Below, piece after piece: positions 1-15,100 of a stretch of DNA of 64,000 bases. The notes beneath the pieces are model-generated. The model made no database searches and was not told where the DNA came from. It was given only the letters and a program-made list of their open reading frames with translations. Each line of letters opens with the position of its first letter. The stretch's first letter is position 1. Location: positions 21,719,736 through 21,783,735 of the forward strand of contig CM072893.1 of assembly GCA_037013685.1 (NCBI GenBank). The letters are read 5' to 3'. The position numbers and the translations under genes were made by a program. Source of the stretch: Acridotheres tristis. Its lineage: Eukaryota; Chordata; Aves; Passeriformes; Sturnidae.

Positions 1-3000
1 TTTTCACAGCAAAATATTGAGACTGTCAGTCCTGAAGCACTTCTTAACTAAAAGCTATATAGCTGCTGCTGAATAATCTGATACTCAACTCAAGCATGCC
101 TTCGGAATCCTATACTAAATAAAGAGGTAAATATGTTTTCTAGATGTTATTTTCACATTTCTATCTAAAAAGACTCTATCCATACATTTACTTCATTTCA
201 GAGTTATAGATGCTGGAGATACCACTCAGACGTGTTCATCAGACTAACCAGTCCTACAGAGAGGATGTGTTACCTTTCAGACACGACTGTGTAAATACTC
301 AGACATTATTTTAGGATTCAGCAGTGCCAAGATAAGTGGAATTTTAAATTGTTTTTGATGTTTCTTACATCTACAGTAATGAATGACAACAGCTATCTTT
401 TGTGATACATATGCATCTGAAGATCATTATCATGCTGTATGCACTGAGAAAAAATTTAAATGTTAAAATACTACCTAAATCAGTTTCAGTTTCATAGCCA
501 AGACCAAAAGGGAACTGCAGAAAAGCAAAAGGCAGTATCTTTTGTGTCCTTTTTTATTACTACAATACACATACTAGAGAAATATAAATATATTGTTTCT
601 TACTCTGAAAGGTATTTTCCTTGGCCAACAGAATTTTCTTAACCTTTAAGGGAACAGATTTTTAGATATTTGAAACGACAAACTGTTTTATGAATAATGC
701 TAAGTTTCAAGGGTTATTTTTCATTGCAAAGCCTTCTCTCACTAGTTGTAGCAGAATAGAACCAGGACGATTTATTTTGCAATAATATTTCTTGATGATA
801 GCACAGGACATGAATAAACACAGAATTTCAAGCTTCCTTTGCTTCCAGTGCAAAATCAGAAGCAAAGGAATAATGGGAAAAAAAAATCTTAACTTTCACG
901 CAGGCTTTATGATCAAAGACAAAATCCAGAATGATCTAGTAGAAGCAAATGAGACAAACTTCATTAGGTCCCTACCACTGAAAGCTCTAATGTTCTTTGT
1001 TTTATAAAGCACATCAAAATATTCTCCAACCTTAAAATTACACCCATTTCTCTAAGTATTATTATTCCACAGAAAGTGAATTGAAGTACCAGAAAGAGAA
1101 TTATTCATGTGGCTTTGGACTTCTGGGTGAGTTGGTAACAAAATCAAATTTCCGGCGTTTCAGGCTGCAACTGAGCAAGCAACTCTCCCTCCCACTCGAC
1201 TGATTTCAACCTGAGCACTGGGATGAATAAGAATTGCATTGCTGAGAAATACCATGAGAACAAAAACTATGAGCAAGAATTAGCTGAGATACATGAATCA
1301 ACTTCAGACAGCTTAAGAAAACTCCAGCTGCATTGCTTAGGCAAAGCTAATTTCACCCCTAAGACTGAGCTTCTTATTAAATCACTGAGTATGAAAACCA
1401 ACACACAAACATGTATTCCTTTTAGAGATTCCATTAAATCAGTTGGGTTTCAGTAGAGCACAACTACCTCACCTCTCTGGGATAGCTCTCTTGGTGCTTT
1501 TCCTGTTAATGTGAAACAGGTAAAACATTAAGTTCAGCTACAAAACCCATCTGAGCAGAAGGGCAGTGCAAGCAGAGGCTCCTCCCAGGGATACCCAGTG
1601 CCCAAGGGATGCACAGGAAGGGGATTTTCTGAGCAGAGACAGAAAACCCACAAGCAAAGTCTGAGTTCATTTTCACTGTGTGCCACCACTGAACATGAAG
1701 AATAAGCACTCATCTTTGTGAGAGACATACTTAGGAATCTTCTCAGAGGATACACCTCAGAGAATAACACTGTCAATGCCAGAGAACAAGGGTTTTTCAG
1801 GTCTCTTTGGATCTTCTTCATGTTGCCAAATCCTGAGGAGTATTACATTAAGCCTTTAAGGGGCATTCCTAGTTGTAACCAGTATGATTTGATAGAAATT
1901 CAGGGACAACATGGCACGATTTGATCAGACAAGATTAAAGAATGAGAACATGGAACACAGAGTATTGACTTTGCAAAGTCAAGCTGTAAAGCCTGACATC
2001 ACTTCCACTTAGCAGATGCAGTGCACCAAGACTTAAAATCCAGTACAAGAAAGTCTGGCTGCTGATCCACAGAGTTCACCATAAACTTAAAGGCATCAGC
2101 AAACTACTCCAGCCTCAGAACATATCTCCAGAACTCCATCAAGATGTCACATGTCTGCTGTACTCTCAGCTCCCTCTACAGTATAGAAAATAAATCAAAA
2201 AGATTGCTGGACTCCTTGGCACCTTTACAGAGTGCTGTAAGTACCTGGGTTTGAAAGAAAGATTTTGACTGTCAAAATTTCTTTAAGTATAATCTCCATA
2301 CGTATTTGAAGGGCAGAAGTTTTGAAAATTTACAACCATTCTTGTAGATTAAGATGACAGCTGAACCCAGCCATTCCATTTAACAAGTGTCACAGCTCAC
2401 AGCAGTAACAGAGCTGCATTCAAAACTGGTGAAGGAAGGGTTAAAACCAGTTGTCACTTGGTGAAATTCTGACATTGACTTTCATGGAGACACTTGGCTA
2501 CCAAGGGCAATGAAAAACTGTGGTGGCATTCATTGACCTTTCCTCCACACCTAAGGCTGCCTGACAGAAAGACTTAACTTAGTCTGTCAATTATAAATTG
2601 CCACTCTGCTCTCACTCTGATCAACTAAATCATCTGAGATATTAAAAACAAAACCTCCCCTGTACCTGCCTTGGCAATAAGTCTCATGAAAACATTCATT
2701 GTTGGGTAGGTTTCTGAGCTTGCACCAATCTTTTACAGCTGTGATAAATCACTGTTACTACAGTTTGTGTGACTGCAAATTTATCTTAAAATAGATGAAA
2801 TCACATTTCCAGTTATGGCTTGTACTACAAAATAAGATGGTTACTCTTGTAAACCTTTTAAAGGCTATTTCTAGAGCCGATCTCGGAATTTTAAGGACCT
2901 ACTTCTGGCCCTAGAGCCTGAAATCAGATACTTGCACAGATCTAGCATCTGTTTAAGTTCATCTGAGAAGAAAGAGAGGAGGAGGAGAATAATATTAACA

Positions 3001-3837
3001 GAATAGCAAAGTTAATGCGTAACAACTTCCTGAAATGACTTGGAGTTGAACTGAATAAGAGAGTCAACTACCAACCTCATTTGGAGAATGTCAACAGAAC
3101 ATAAAAACCATTGAGGATGCAGTTAACACCACCTGACCCAGCCAGGCAAGTGTCTTCAACATTTTATAGACTTCACCACAAGCACTGATTCTGTCTATAA
3201 AAAATTAATGCTTTTCAGAATGCCAAACCTGGAGGGTTTCTTTTTTTTCAATTTGTCTCTATTTTATAGGTTTACAAAGCTTGTGACATTATTAAAGCAA
3301 GTCACAACACACTCTTGCATGTGAGTATAGAGCAATAACCATAGGGCTGCTCTGTACATTGTACTTACGTCTGTTTTGAGACACCTCTTTTATCTTAGAT
3401 ATTATTTATGCTTTTATACATTTACAGACTGAAAATAGTATTTTTAAAGAGGTTTAGAAACTACAAGACTGTCTTCATACCTGAGCCTGACACTTTTAAT
3501 CATGTTAAATTATACTGATCTAATACTAGAGTCTCATTGAAATCCAGATCAGTTTAGAAATCTCTTTACACATTTCTGGGCAATTGCTCACCACAATAAA
3601 CTCTTTGCTCAGAGATAAAATATTCTCAGAGTATCCATTCTACCAATTCAGAATTTCTACATATAAGCTTTGGAAACCATCATCAGGATAAGCTCAGCTC
3701 AGCACCTGAGGGAAGTCTCTCACTATCTATGTGAAATGTGGAAGCAAGGTCCTGGACTACAGGCAACAGCCAGAAGAGGGCAAGGGAAGAAAACCCAGGA
3801 CAGAGGCACTGGGGCAAGTAACTGGATTAGACTGAAA

Positions 3838-3864
3838 TGATAAAAGTGAATTCACTTTTTATCA
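3838..3864. repeat. Near-perfect palindrome centred on GAATTC
   Basis: The 18 bases at 3842-3859, aaaagtgaattcactttt, equal their own reverse complement. Flanking tgat (3838-3841) and atca (3861-3864) extend the symmetry, with a single extra T at 3860. There is no loop, so it could extrude as a cruciform or act as a symmetric protein site. Confidence 0.9.
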
Positions 3865-6800
3865 CTTTCTCACACTATTTGGATTTAAGTGTTCTCTGCA
3901 GAGATGCCCAGGAGACAGATGTTTTAATGAATGCCCCAGCAAGTTTCACTGTATTCACCACAGTCAAATAAAGAACAGATGTAGTAACCTAACAAGAGGT
4001 ACCTCACTTTAACTACTTGATCACCCTTCTTCTAAAGCACCCATGGTTGCAATTTCATCCAAATGATACACCAGAACTATAAAAAGCTCCTTGGCCTGCA
4101 ATCTGGATCATCTCACTCCCATCTGTAAATCATCAGCTAACCACTGACTAATCAGCAGTTACATGCTTTAGGTAGCAATTTATTTCATAATTTTGAAAAA
4201 AAATATATACAAAATTATTGTGGGCTTTAAGAGGCATGCAGGAATAAGATTAACAGATTTCTTATTTAGCTTGAATAAAACTTAAATGACATTGTCTGCA
4301 TCAACAGGCTAACACAGTACATGTGAAACTAGTTTATTTATATTCCTTAAGCTTGCCACCAGATTTTATAAGCTGTATTAGCCCAAGGCATGAAACATTC
4401 ATAAGACAAGTAAAATTTCTGGCCACATAGTTTATGTTCCATAATTTTGCAGCTGCATAGCTCAGAAAGAATGACTAGTGAAAATAACTACACACCACAA
4501 CTAGCCTCGTTCATTCCCAAATGCATTATCACTTAAAGAAGTGAAAATTCCAATATCTTACTTTCTAACACACAGCAAAACTTAAAAAAAACCTCAAAAA
4601 AACCACCACCTCTCTAAGTTTGCATCCAAGTGGACTTGGTTCTTTTCAACATCTACTCTGTTCCCAGAGAAGGCCAGCAAGCTCCTCATTAAGCTCAAAA
4701 TAAAGGTGGAGCTCTTGGCCATACTGCTTTGGAATGTTAAGTCTGTAAACCAGGCAAAGTATTTGATATACTTACAGGTGGTTTTGATTCTATAATAAAA
4801 GGAATTTAAATTCCTAAATCCTACAGTGTTATTATGAACCTTTAAGACAGTTTGCTAAACTTCAACAATGTGCCTTTATCTTTAAATTCTTTTTAGATTT
4901 CCTACTATGTTTAAAGAGAAAGAACTTTCATAAGGCTGATTAAAATTTTCCTAAGCTATATAGTTTCATAAATATGTTTTCATGAAGAAAGAAGAGCTCT
5001 TGAACTTGAGATGGGCAGCTTTTGAATCCAGAAATTCAATTTCCTTAGAGAATATCTAAAAGCCACATTACAGGAAGCTATGGTTCCTGACTTAAGGGAA
5101 GTGGAGGGAAAGAAAAAGTAAAAAAACAAAATGTGCAGCTGACCTGAACCTGCAAAAAAAATCAAAATAAATATTACCCTGCATATATTGTCCCAAGCAC
5201 ATGTTGCATTACAAGCAGCAGCTGGCAGGCACCAATAAATTAAAAGGATATGAACTTTATTTAATATATCTACAGTAAGCAAATTATCAAAACAAAACCA
5301 GCAGCATAAGTTATTCTATCAGTATTTGCAGGAGTTCTCTTGCATTTTCCTTACATTTCAAATTCATTTCTAATTGCTTTTGCTAGTAAAAAATACACAA
5401 ATATAGGAATTATCTTAATGATAATATTGTACATTGACAAATCAGTTTCTACCATGTGAAATAGTGCAGACTCTAAAGACATTAAAAAACCCCCACACTG
5501 CTTCAAGTCTGTCCTCAGTAAACTTATCACCCCAAAGCACCGATGAATTTACCTGTATCCCTTTTAATCCACTCCAGCGAAAAGACATTTTCTCATTGTA
5601 CATTTCTTTTTCCAAATTCCCTTTTAAAGCATTATATTATCTGCTGTGACAGTGTCACTCTCTGCATTTAGATACAGCTTATACAAGTATACCAATTCGT
5701 CTTTCATAGTAACTAAACTTACTGCTTCATCCAGGTGTTTCTATTTCAATCAAAAAACTTTGTCTCAGCATATTAAACTTGGTTTTATTTATTATACTGC
5801 AGTGGTAAATGTTTTTGAAAATAGTATTTTTCATAAGTTACACTTGTGCCATACTTAAATTTCATTTCCTTTACTTCAGCTCTGTTCCAATTTCACTAAA
5901 AGGCCCCTCTTCAGTTTACTGCTCATTATATCCTGTCAATGCATTGGTTTGCTCATTATGTCACTGCATCCAAGTTACTCCCTCCTTGCTTACTGGGGAT
6001 GATGTCTATGTTCAGTCTCCAAAGTTCACAGTATTGAGTTCTTCCAGGTTAATTTGGGTCAAATAAAGGTAAGAAGGGCTATAAGTAGTCATTATACAGT
6101 TCAAGTGTAAGAATTAACATATTAGGGGTTTTTGTTGAAACTCAAGTGTTATTGCAGCACAGAAAAGGAAAAACAGAAGCTTGGTCTTTCACAATTAACT
6201 GATTTAGTAAAATTATTTATATGGTTGTTGCTGTTGTTTTCAATGAGAAACATTGCTACATTACAAAATCCACGTGTTAAAAGAAATTAAAGTAAAAATT
6301 GTGGGTTTTATTCCAGGAGTGCCCAACAGGCAAATAGTGATTTTTTCACCAGAACTGAGTAGATACAAGTGCAGAATGCGAACAGTTTGAAAATACCAAG
6401 TGTGGACAAAATCCTGGCAATCTTTATGCCTGCCAAGGATAATATTTGGCCCTACCTCTCCTCTCCTGAGAAATAAAATAAAAATTTTACTTTTTCTGGG
6501 CTCAATGTGTATGTATCTAATAAAAATATCAAAAATAATAATTTATGATAATTACTCATATGTAAAAAAAAACCCTGCCACGAAAGTATTTTAAAATATG
6601 TTTTTCATTTAATTCTCTTCTCTCCTAACATACACAGTTAAAATTCATGTTCTTATAGCTACATGAAAATAAAATTCAAGATAATTTAGATATATCAGCA
6701 TCGAAGAGGTTTCTTATTTCTTTATACTTGGAATCTCTCTTTGAAGGTTAATTCATTGAAACTATTGGTTTCCTTCTGGGAATCATTTTTTCTGGTCTCC

Positions 6801-8626
6801 AGACTATCAAAATATTATTACTGTAATTAACATGTATTTGAAGACTTGATATTAATGCATTGCTTTCAAAGTCTACTGAATACCTTGTACCAATCAACTT
6901 ATTCATGGAATAAAATGACAGAGGCAAACTCAGAATTATGTTGATCCAATGCAGCAATCCAACAGCTATCACATATGAATCCACCTTAAAAAGTTGTGAT
7001 TTTAATTCTTCTGTAACTGAACTGCAGAACAAAGCAGTACTTAAAAATCTTTGAAAATTTTAGCATCTTTGGTCTCCCCATCTACTTCTCAGATGATGAA
7101 ATCCAGAACATCTTCATGGTACTTCATAAATAAACAATTATGACAACTTTTCATGCAGAAACAGAGGAATCATCAGAGCATATTTGTTCACATCCATCAC
7201 ATTCTTATCCTTAACTGACATTGAGGACTGCACCTGCAATTTTTAATTCATAACTCACCATCTGAAGACATCACTGTCACTTCCCTCGTGCTTATTTTCC
7301 TCATCAGAGCCTCTGTCTCCAGACCAACATTTTGATGCAGAGAAGGCAGCTGCTTTTTCCTGCTTGGATTCAGACAGGCAGGAATGGACATCAAAGCTGA
7401 CCAAGAAGGTCCCAAAACCTTATTAAAATGGGATGTGATCCCAGCTCCTTCAGAAAATGAGAACAACTAGCCAGCAAGTACATGAACGGGATAAAAACTT
7501 CACAAAAGGAAAGAAGTGCACAAGAATTTTGCTGAAGTGCGTTGCACATATTCTAAGGTACAATTACTAAGCACTCCTGTGGCTGCTTGGTTTACTTTTA
7601 GGCTTATCTTGTTGTAGGTTCTAGGCCAGACTTACTGTGGCTGGTGCCAGCTACAGCCAGAAATTCATCTAGAAGTGTTAGGTAGGTTACAACCACCTAC
7701 TGTTTTCCAACAGAAAAGGAAAAAACATGGGAAAATATGCCTTTCCTACCATCTTCTATGAAATATAATTCTTCTAGAAACAAATACCTCAGCTCTTCTT
7801 CCAAGCTAAGGCAACCTTGCAAGGAAATCAGCTTCGACAATGTAAAAATTAATGTATCTATTTAAAGTCTTTTCCTTCAGAATGTTTAACCCTAAAGGTA
7901 AAGGTCCCACTTCAATAGGGCCCCACAGGGCTGGCTGAAAGGCAATAGTTCACTTTTGAAACTCCAGTCTGAGACCCATATCCTCATGGCTTAAGCAAAC
8001 AAGGACAAATTTAATCCCCTGAATTCTGACGTGGAGCAGTACAACACTTGGATTATCTGATGACATTATCTTGTCCACAATCGTTTCTCTTTTTAATAGA
8101 AAGATTTTTAATCTGTATTTTTCAGTTCAAATGTTCCACATATCTTGTATCTGACATAACATGGTGTTAAAAGTCACTGTAGTAAATCAAACTAATGTGA
8201 ATGAATCTGTCCTAAGAATCAAAGTCATAAGTTTTCAAAGGTCTTAAATAACAGCTGTGAAGAAGCTGTTTCTTGTTTCGCTCTTTCTTTTTACCCACAC
8301 AGCTTTTTAATTTATGTCCTGGTCATCAGCTTAAGTAATAGGAAATAATAATATTGCAAGATACAAAGTAAAGCAATTTGAAAACAGAACCTCTTCCCTG
8401 CTTTTAAATACCTTAATGACTTCAAAATGCACTATCCATAATACTGGCAAACAAAAATTATTTAGCTGAATTGTTTTTAACAATTCTGAATGCCTCTCAT
8501 TGCTGCTATTTCATATTATATTCAACAAAACTTTCAGTGAATATTTCACAGGTGATCCAAGTAATTACACGAATCATTCCACCCTGGCACTACAAGATGT
8601 GGAATTAGTTCACCTTCATGAGTTCA

Positions 8627-9162
8627 GTCGTGCCACAGACAGGCACAAACACTGCACACACAGACACAAGGTGTGGTGCACTGACCTTGTCTGGACACCA
8701 GCTGCTCACCACTCCATCCCTCCCCTCTCCAGCTGCACAGGGGAGAGAAAATAAGATGGAAAATGACTGAAGCAAAAGCGAAAGTTTGTGCATGCGGGAG
8801 TAAAGAGGGGGGAAAAGGTTTATTCCCTACTTCCCACCACCAAGTGATATTCAGCCACTTCCTGGGAAGCAGGGCTTCAGCACAGGTAACAGCTGCTCCA
8901 GGACACAAACCATGCAAACAACAAATGCTCCCCCTTCTCCTCCTTTCCTCAGATTTTATATCTGAGCTGATGTCACACACCATAGAGTATCACTTTGGTT
9001 AATTTGGGTCAGCTGTCCCAGTTGTGTCCTCTCGCAGGACCTTGCCCACCCCGAGCCAAAGCACTGAGGTGTTCCCAACACCTCTCTGGATACCAATGTA
9101 AAGCACAGCACTGGGACAGCTGCTGTGGGAAAATGAACTCCAGCTCAGCCAGACCCAATACA
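8627..9162 (-). mobile_element. Degenerate solitary LTR of a bird ERVL-like retrovirus
   Basis: Read on the minus strand, this block matches in order a long terminal repeat I know to be common in bird genomes. The 5' start resembles TGGCTGGGATAGAGTTAAT-type sequence (9129-9160). It is followed by GGGACAGCTGACCCAAATTAAC, then CCAAAGTGATA, then a TATAAAA box (8954-8960), a GGAGGAAGG-like stretch and a 3' end near a CCACGA-like motif. The length of about 540 bases suits such LTRs. No gag, pol or env remnant and no second LTR flank it, so it is best read as a solo LTR left by recombination. It lies in the same orientation as the host gene's transcription. Target-site duplications were not found and the boundaries are approximate. 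The family name is from memory and should be checked. Confidence 0.72.
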
Positions 9163-12100
9163 GGAACACTGAGGAGTGTTGTGTACTGAGATAACACAGA
9201 ATCCCTCTGAATTTCTGAATTAATATACAGAACTATGTCAAGTAATTTTCAAGTATGTCTAACAGGGCAGTGAGTGGCCAGAGCTCTGAAGATGTGCCTA
9301 GTCCTTTGCTCCCAGACAGGACTCAAAGGTCTTTCCACCATGGAAGACAAACCAGGACTAAGAAGGGGTTAATCTAGACCTCCCTATGCCAGTGCTTTCA
9401 TAAAGTTAGAGGGAGAATTTGATGGAGGCAGTTTTTTGCTGTTTGACAACCGGTTTTTGAAAATTCATTGTGTTTCATTAGTATCAAAATCTCAACCACC
9501 ACTTCTGGTCTTTTGGCAACCACCACGGTGTCCCCATGCTAGGTGTCTCGTTGAGTTCAGGACATGAGTGTGTTTTGGCAGGAATCCTGTTCATTCCCCC
9601 TTTTATGCTTTGGTCTGTGGCACAATGCTGCCTCCAAGCATGCTGATGGGATTTTTTGTGGATGAAATCAAGTTCAAGCTCTGCTCCAGGAATCCTTCCA
9701 GAAGGAGCACTCAGTCTGCAGACTAAAGCTAGTCTGAAATTAAATACAAACACACATTCCCATCCCCCAAAGCATGTAAAAAGGAGCTCTACAGCAGCAT
9801 TTAATACTCCAGAAACCTCTCTGGGGTGGACACCCACTCCTCATCACCAGCTCCTTTGCACAGCACTGGCTGTGTTGGAGCTCTGAACAAATGCCCTGGT
9901 CAGCCAGACACCCGCTCACCATCTGCCCTCCTGCTGCCTGGAAATCCCAGGTGAACACCAGCTTTACCCCAGGCAAAATCTCCAGGCAGAATAAGGCTCC
10001 ATACCTTCTTGCCCTCAGACATCATCACAGCAACTTCTATATTTCACACTGTGATAAGGAAAAGGAAATACTTCCTTCTGAACACCATCACTCTCATCCC
10101 AGGGGATGGCAGATGAAAATACAGGCAATAAACACAGGAAAAGCTCAATTAATTTACTTGCTGATTACTGAGTTTCCAAACTTGGCTGGAATGCCTTAGA
10201 AATATTGAAAACCCATGACAAGTGACCTCCCCCAAACCCCACCATCTCATACCCCTGCCACAAGCCCCACAGACGTGTCAACCAGTCAGGCTGGAAAAGC
10301 AATGCAGAGATGCTTTTGTTTATCATCAGGAGCTGTTGCTATTTTATCACATTATCTGTGACCTCTTACACATAAAAAGAAGAAATTCTTTGGTATTTCC
10401 ATTACAGTATGTGCAAGAAACCCAGCACAATCATTCTTCCTTGTATCCCTGTAATGAGAGAAAATGGCAATGACACGAAAGGTGGATGTGAAAATGCACT
10501 AAGACTGAAAGGAAGTACAGATTATCATTAAGCCCCACCTCTGACAACTAAAGAAGCATCCAGTATTTACCAGAAGGATGTTGTTCCACTGTTTTGACAA
10601 TGGTCATCTGAATCTCTACGATATTTACCAGTTTACTGCTTTCCTACAAGCTATGCATCACCACTGCTCCCTCTGATTTCTTTTTTCCTATCATCTCAAA
10701 AATAATAATCCTGCAACCTAAATTTATACTTTTCAAATGACAGAATTCAGAGACATATTTGTCTTGAGGACAACAGTTTAACTCCCTAAGGTGCTTTGTT
10801 TTGTGAGGATTTTCAACTGTTCCTAAATATCGAATGTCATTTATGAACACCATCAACATGTGTCTTAACAGAGCCAAAAATGACAGAGTTATCTATCAAA
10901 TTACAACATGTACCATTTGTATCATAAATAAAATTTTTGCTTGCTTTCAACTACACTTTCTGAACAACAAATACTACAGATAAAAGTATAAATTTAGCTT
11001 TAGACAAGCCTAGAGATTTTGGTAAATGCTAAAATTAAGCCAATGTGCACATTGTGTACTCAAACCAGAAAGCAAATACTGTAATATTGCATTTCTGCCA
11101 CAGACTATACATTTCTTATGGTAAACTTAAAAGTTGTATTTTGAGTATCTTTAAAAATAGCAAATCAAGGAATATGGATGGACTTGACTTTAAATGCTGA
11201 ACCAATTACAAAGAGCTGATTTCTCACTACAGAAAATGGGAATTTATCTCTCTCACAAACATGATTAAAATGAATCAAGTACCGTGCTATCATCTTGCAC
11301 AAAAGGAACTATTGATATATTTCTGTCAGACTGGCAGGAGCAAGTTTCTCCATTCTATATTCATTAAAGTAAGATCTTAGTCACCTTGAAAGAAGAGAGA
11401 ACATGTTCTGCACTCTCTGTTCTTGACAAAAATCCCAGAAACTGCAACTATCACTCTCACCAGGCCCATAATGTAAGTGCTTAAATATACAATTGATGTG
11501 TCCTGGGAAGAATTAAATTCAGAAAAAGCTTGTTTTAAGTCATTCAATATCCTTTTATTTTATTAGAAATCCCCAAAGTATAACTTTTCCTACTCATGTG
11601 CCAGCTCTTATTGTCAGTTTGTATTTTCTCAGCTTGGCTATTGTCAAGATTTATTGACAATAACATTTGGACACATACTCCATCAAAATGCTGTATAAAT
11701 ACATACTGTATTAAGTAAGTCTTGCAATCTTTGATCATGCATGCTGTACCATAAGCCCTTTCCATACAGACCTCATTAATGGTGCCATTAAATTGATGTG
11801 ACTTTAAAAAGTTTTTCCTGTGAAAATGGTACCTGTTTGCAGAAAGGGGTGGCAGCAACAATTTTTTACCAACACCAGAGAATCAGGGTAGCAGCTGGAG
11901 AGACTACACATGAAGTGAGGAGCTCTGAACAGTGGAAGGGAACAGCAGCTTCCTCAAATGCCTGCAGCATCGATGCCATGAAAACATTTCAAGATCCTGC
12001 TACCGAATTCTGGCAAAGGACTTTGCTCTTGAATACTTTTATAATGGTTTGCACATTGTCTTAGAAAGCCAGTTTTAAGTTACAGAGGAGAAAAAAAACT

Positions 12101-15100
12101 TGCTGGCTTCAAGTGTTATAAATGTTTTGTGGGGGGTTTATTTTTTTCATTTTTAAACACAACCTTTCCCCCCAGCATATGCATTGTATCTCAATTTAAT
12201 TCCAAATTATTAGTGGCTGTTTTACACAGCAGAAAACTGAAATCTAGCACCATTGTGAAACCTCCTCCCTATATTTTTACTTTACAAATTGAAACATTAG
12301 TAATTTCATTGTCTAGAAAGCATTTGCAATTAAAGAACTGCCAGCATTAAGATTTCTCCTTTCCTCTAATACCTTGGATTACTCCTGTGGCATTAGAATT
12401 TTAATATAATATAATGTATATACTCATACCTGTTATACAAGAGATCATCCATCAATAATACAAAAGTAATCCTAGATTACCTAAGTATTTACCAGAATTT
12501 ACCAGTGTACCTTCAATATGATTTCTATGTTCTTTTAAAGAGTTGTTATTTCAGTACATAAAATACACTTTTGCACACACATGATGTAACTCTAGGTTCT
12601 CCAACTAGCTGCAAGCTTTATTGAAAGTGATATAAAAAAACAGACATCTAACTTGTTCAGCCCGTGTTTAAAAGTTATAACATACTACTTTCATTGTTGC
12701 ATAAATTATTTTTAAAAGTACTAAGAAAGTCTAAGAGGAAATCTTTTTAATACGGCTAAAAGGTCACGTTTCCTAGTACAGGAAAGAAACCGTGCCAAAT
12801 TACAGAAATAACTTTTTTTTCTTTTAAATTTAAAATACAAGGTACAGAAGAAGACCTTCAAAACAGTAGCTACTGAAACATTAAACTTAATGAGTAACTT
12901 AAAGATCAAAGGATGGTAACATTCAAATCACAAAGCTCTTCATGACTTTCATCTCAGCAATAAAGCTGCTATACACTGACTTAGAGCTATACTGGTTTTA
13001 GTTGCAACCCCTTTACCAACACCCACCACTCAATAAAAGATACTAATGGCAGCAACAGACAGGGAAAGTAGAAATACATTACAGAAGAATGTAGACACAG
13101 TGCTTATCTTTAAACTGCAACTTCTTTTTTGTGGTCAGTAAGTTTTAGGTAAAGTGGCAAGGATTAAATTTGATGGAGAAAATGAATTATTTGTGCACCA
13201 TCAAATAACAAACAAATACCAATAAAATCACTGGGTATGACATCTCAAGAGTTAAATTAGAGCCAGAGTATTTGGCAGAATTCAAAGCAGGGCTATTCAC
13301 AGATGAAGTACACCTGGTGAACACGTTTGCCAGTGGCAAGCCAAAAGACATTTGGACACTATCCAGTGTTGAGTGCTTCCAAATACACAGTGTACTACTG
13401 TACAGTCAACAACACTATTTTGATACTAGCAGGATTCTACTTCTGTATTAAAAACAATGAGTCACTTGTTTACAAGCAGTATCCTAGACTGGCAGCTTCT
13501 ACCATATAGAAAGAAATATTGCATAGATTGTCTTGGTGTTTCATACCCAAAACCACTAAAATCATGGGTTTGGTATTATTCATAGAAGTACATGTGAACA
13601 TATACTGGAAGTAGATTTTCACCAGGTCATTTATTTTAATGCCCAGAAGAGACAATGTGATCACAAAGGTAAGAACCCCTCCCAGTAATAAACATGTCAA
13701 GCCACTAACTTGTTGAAGTTTTACAATATTCAGTCTTAATTTAAGAAGGTAACGTTTCCATTTTAATTCCTATGTCTTCCAAAGGTTAATTACTCTCACT
13801 TAGATTTTCACTGGCATTCTTATTCTGAATTCATTTGTTTTGAGTTCTCAATAACTGTATCTTATTATTTCCCAAATTAAGATCAGACATCTTTTTTTTC
13901 TGGGACATGATCAAATAACTTCCTAACCTCAAACAAGTAAAACAGATTTATGAGAACACATTGTAGGATACAGCACAGATTCTGTAGTTCTTAAATCATG
14001 CTTGAAACTAAAATGTAACACCACTTTCTGCTCATCTTTTTCTCGGTAGCTGCAAACAAAAGTAACACTCCTTAATTCTGCTTTTTATTCCTCACTTTTG
14101 GTTCCAAGATGATATTAGCACTGCACTTTTAGTAATATCACTCCAGGAACAGATGTTTAACTGATTATGCACCATTATAATTAATTGCTTCTCAGTGACA
14201 CAATTTTGGAACTGTTTTCTGGAACATACAAGAGCAAACTATTTTCTTTATTCTGGATATATGACAACATTCTTGGCCATGTAAAAATGAATGCTGATCT
14301 ATCGAGTCCAGCTCGCCAAGTGATTTGTGTTACTCTACAGAGCTACCCCAAGCTGTAATCATCTCACTCTGTCTTCTGAGGACTTTGTGTGTTCCACCTG
14401 GATCATGCATAAATACAGCAACAAGCCATGAGGAGCAGCTCAGACAGGAATCCTTGTAACTCTGTCCTGTCTCCAACAGTGGCCAAGAGAAGATATGTGA
14501 ATATGAAAACCACAGTTAGAAGCTCTGCAGCTAACCTACTTTCCATTTCTTATGAAACATCAATAGTCTGTTGCCTCCTCAGTCCTATAACATGGAAAAC
14601 AATGAATAATGTTCCCTATTTACTTCTAACAACTTTAGAGGCTTTCAGGATAAAAGTCCCTCAGCTATTCATCATTCCTCACACACAAGCTTCCTCACAG
14701 CTCTGCATATTCCTACACCTTTCCTTGTCCTGTTCTGTCATTTGGACATGGAAGAATCAGAGCTGTGTCAGAATCAGTGTCCGAGATGCAGGTGCAGCAC
14801 TGTGGGTTTACACAGCAGGAACAAGATGTTGTATTCTGCCATGCATGTTGACTACTCTGAGTTTTCCTTTTCACAGGCTGTATCCTGCCTCCAGAGCATC
14901 ACTCCTGCAGATAGCAAGTGCCTTGTTCCCAGCCAATCAGTGTGTAAGCAAAGTTAAAATGTTCTAAACACCCCTCTTCACTTAGCATTTATCAATGATG
15001 AACTTAATTTGGATTTTATAGGACTTTTCTTCCTGATCACTTAAATTTACAGAAAATCACAGAAAAACAGAGGAGGAAAAGACTTGGACTGTTAATGGAA

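Noticed and set aside
14428..14967. 179-codon plus-strand open frame, the longest outside the CpG island
   Set aside because: No recognisable domain, signal or splice context. A frame of this size can occur by chance in 64 kb of six-frame sequence.
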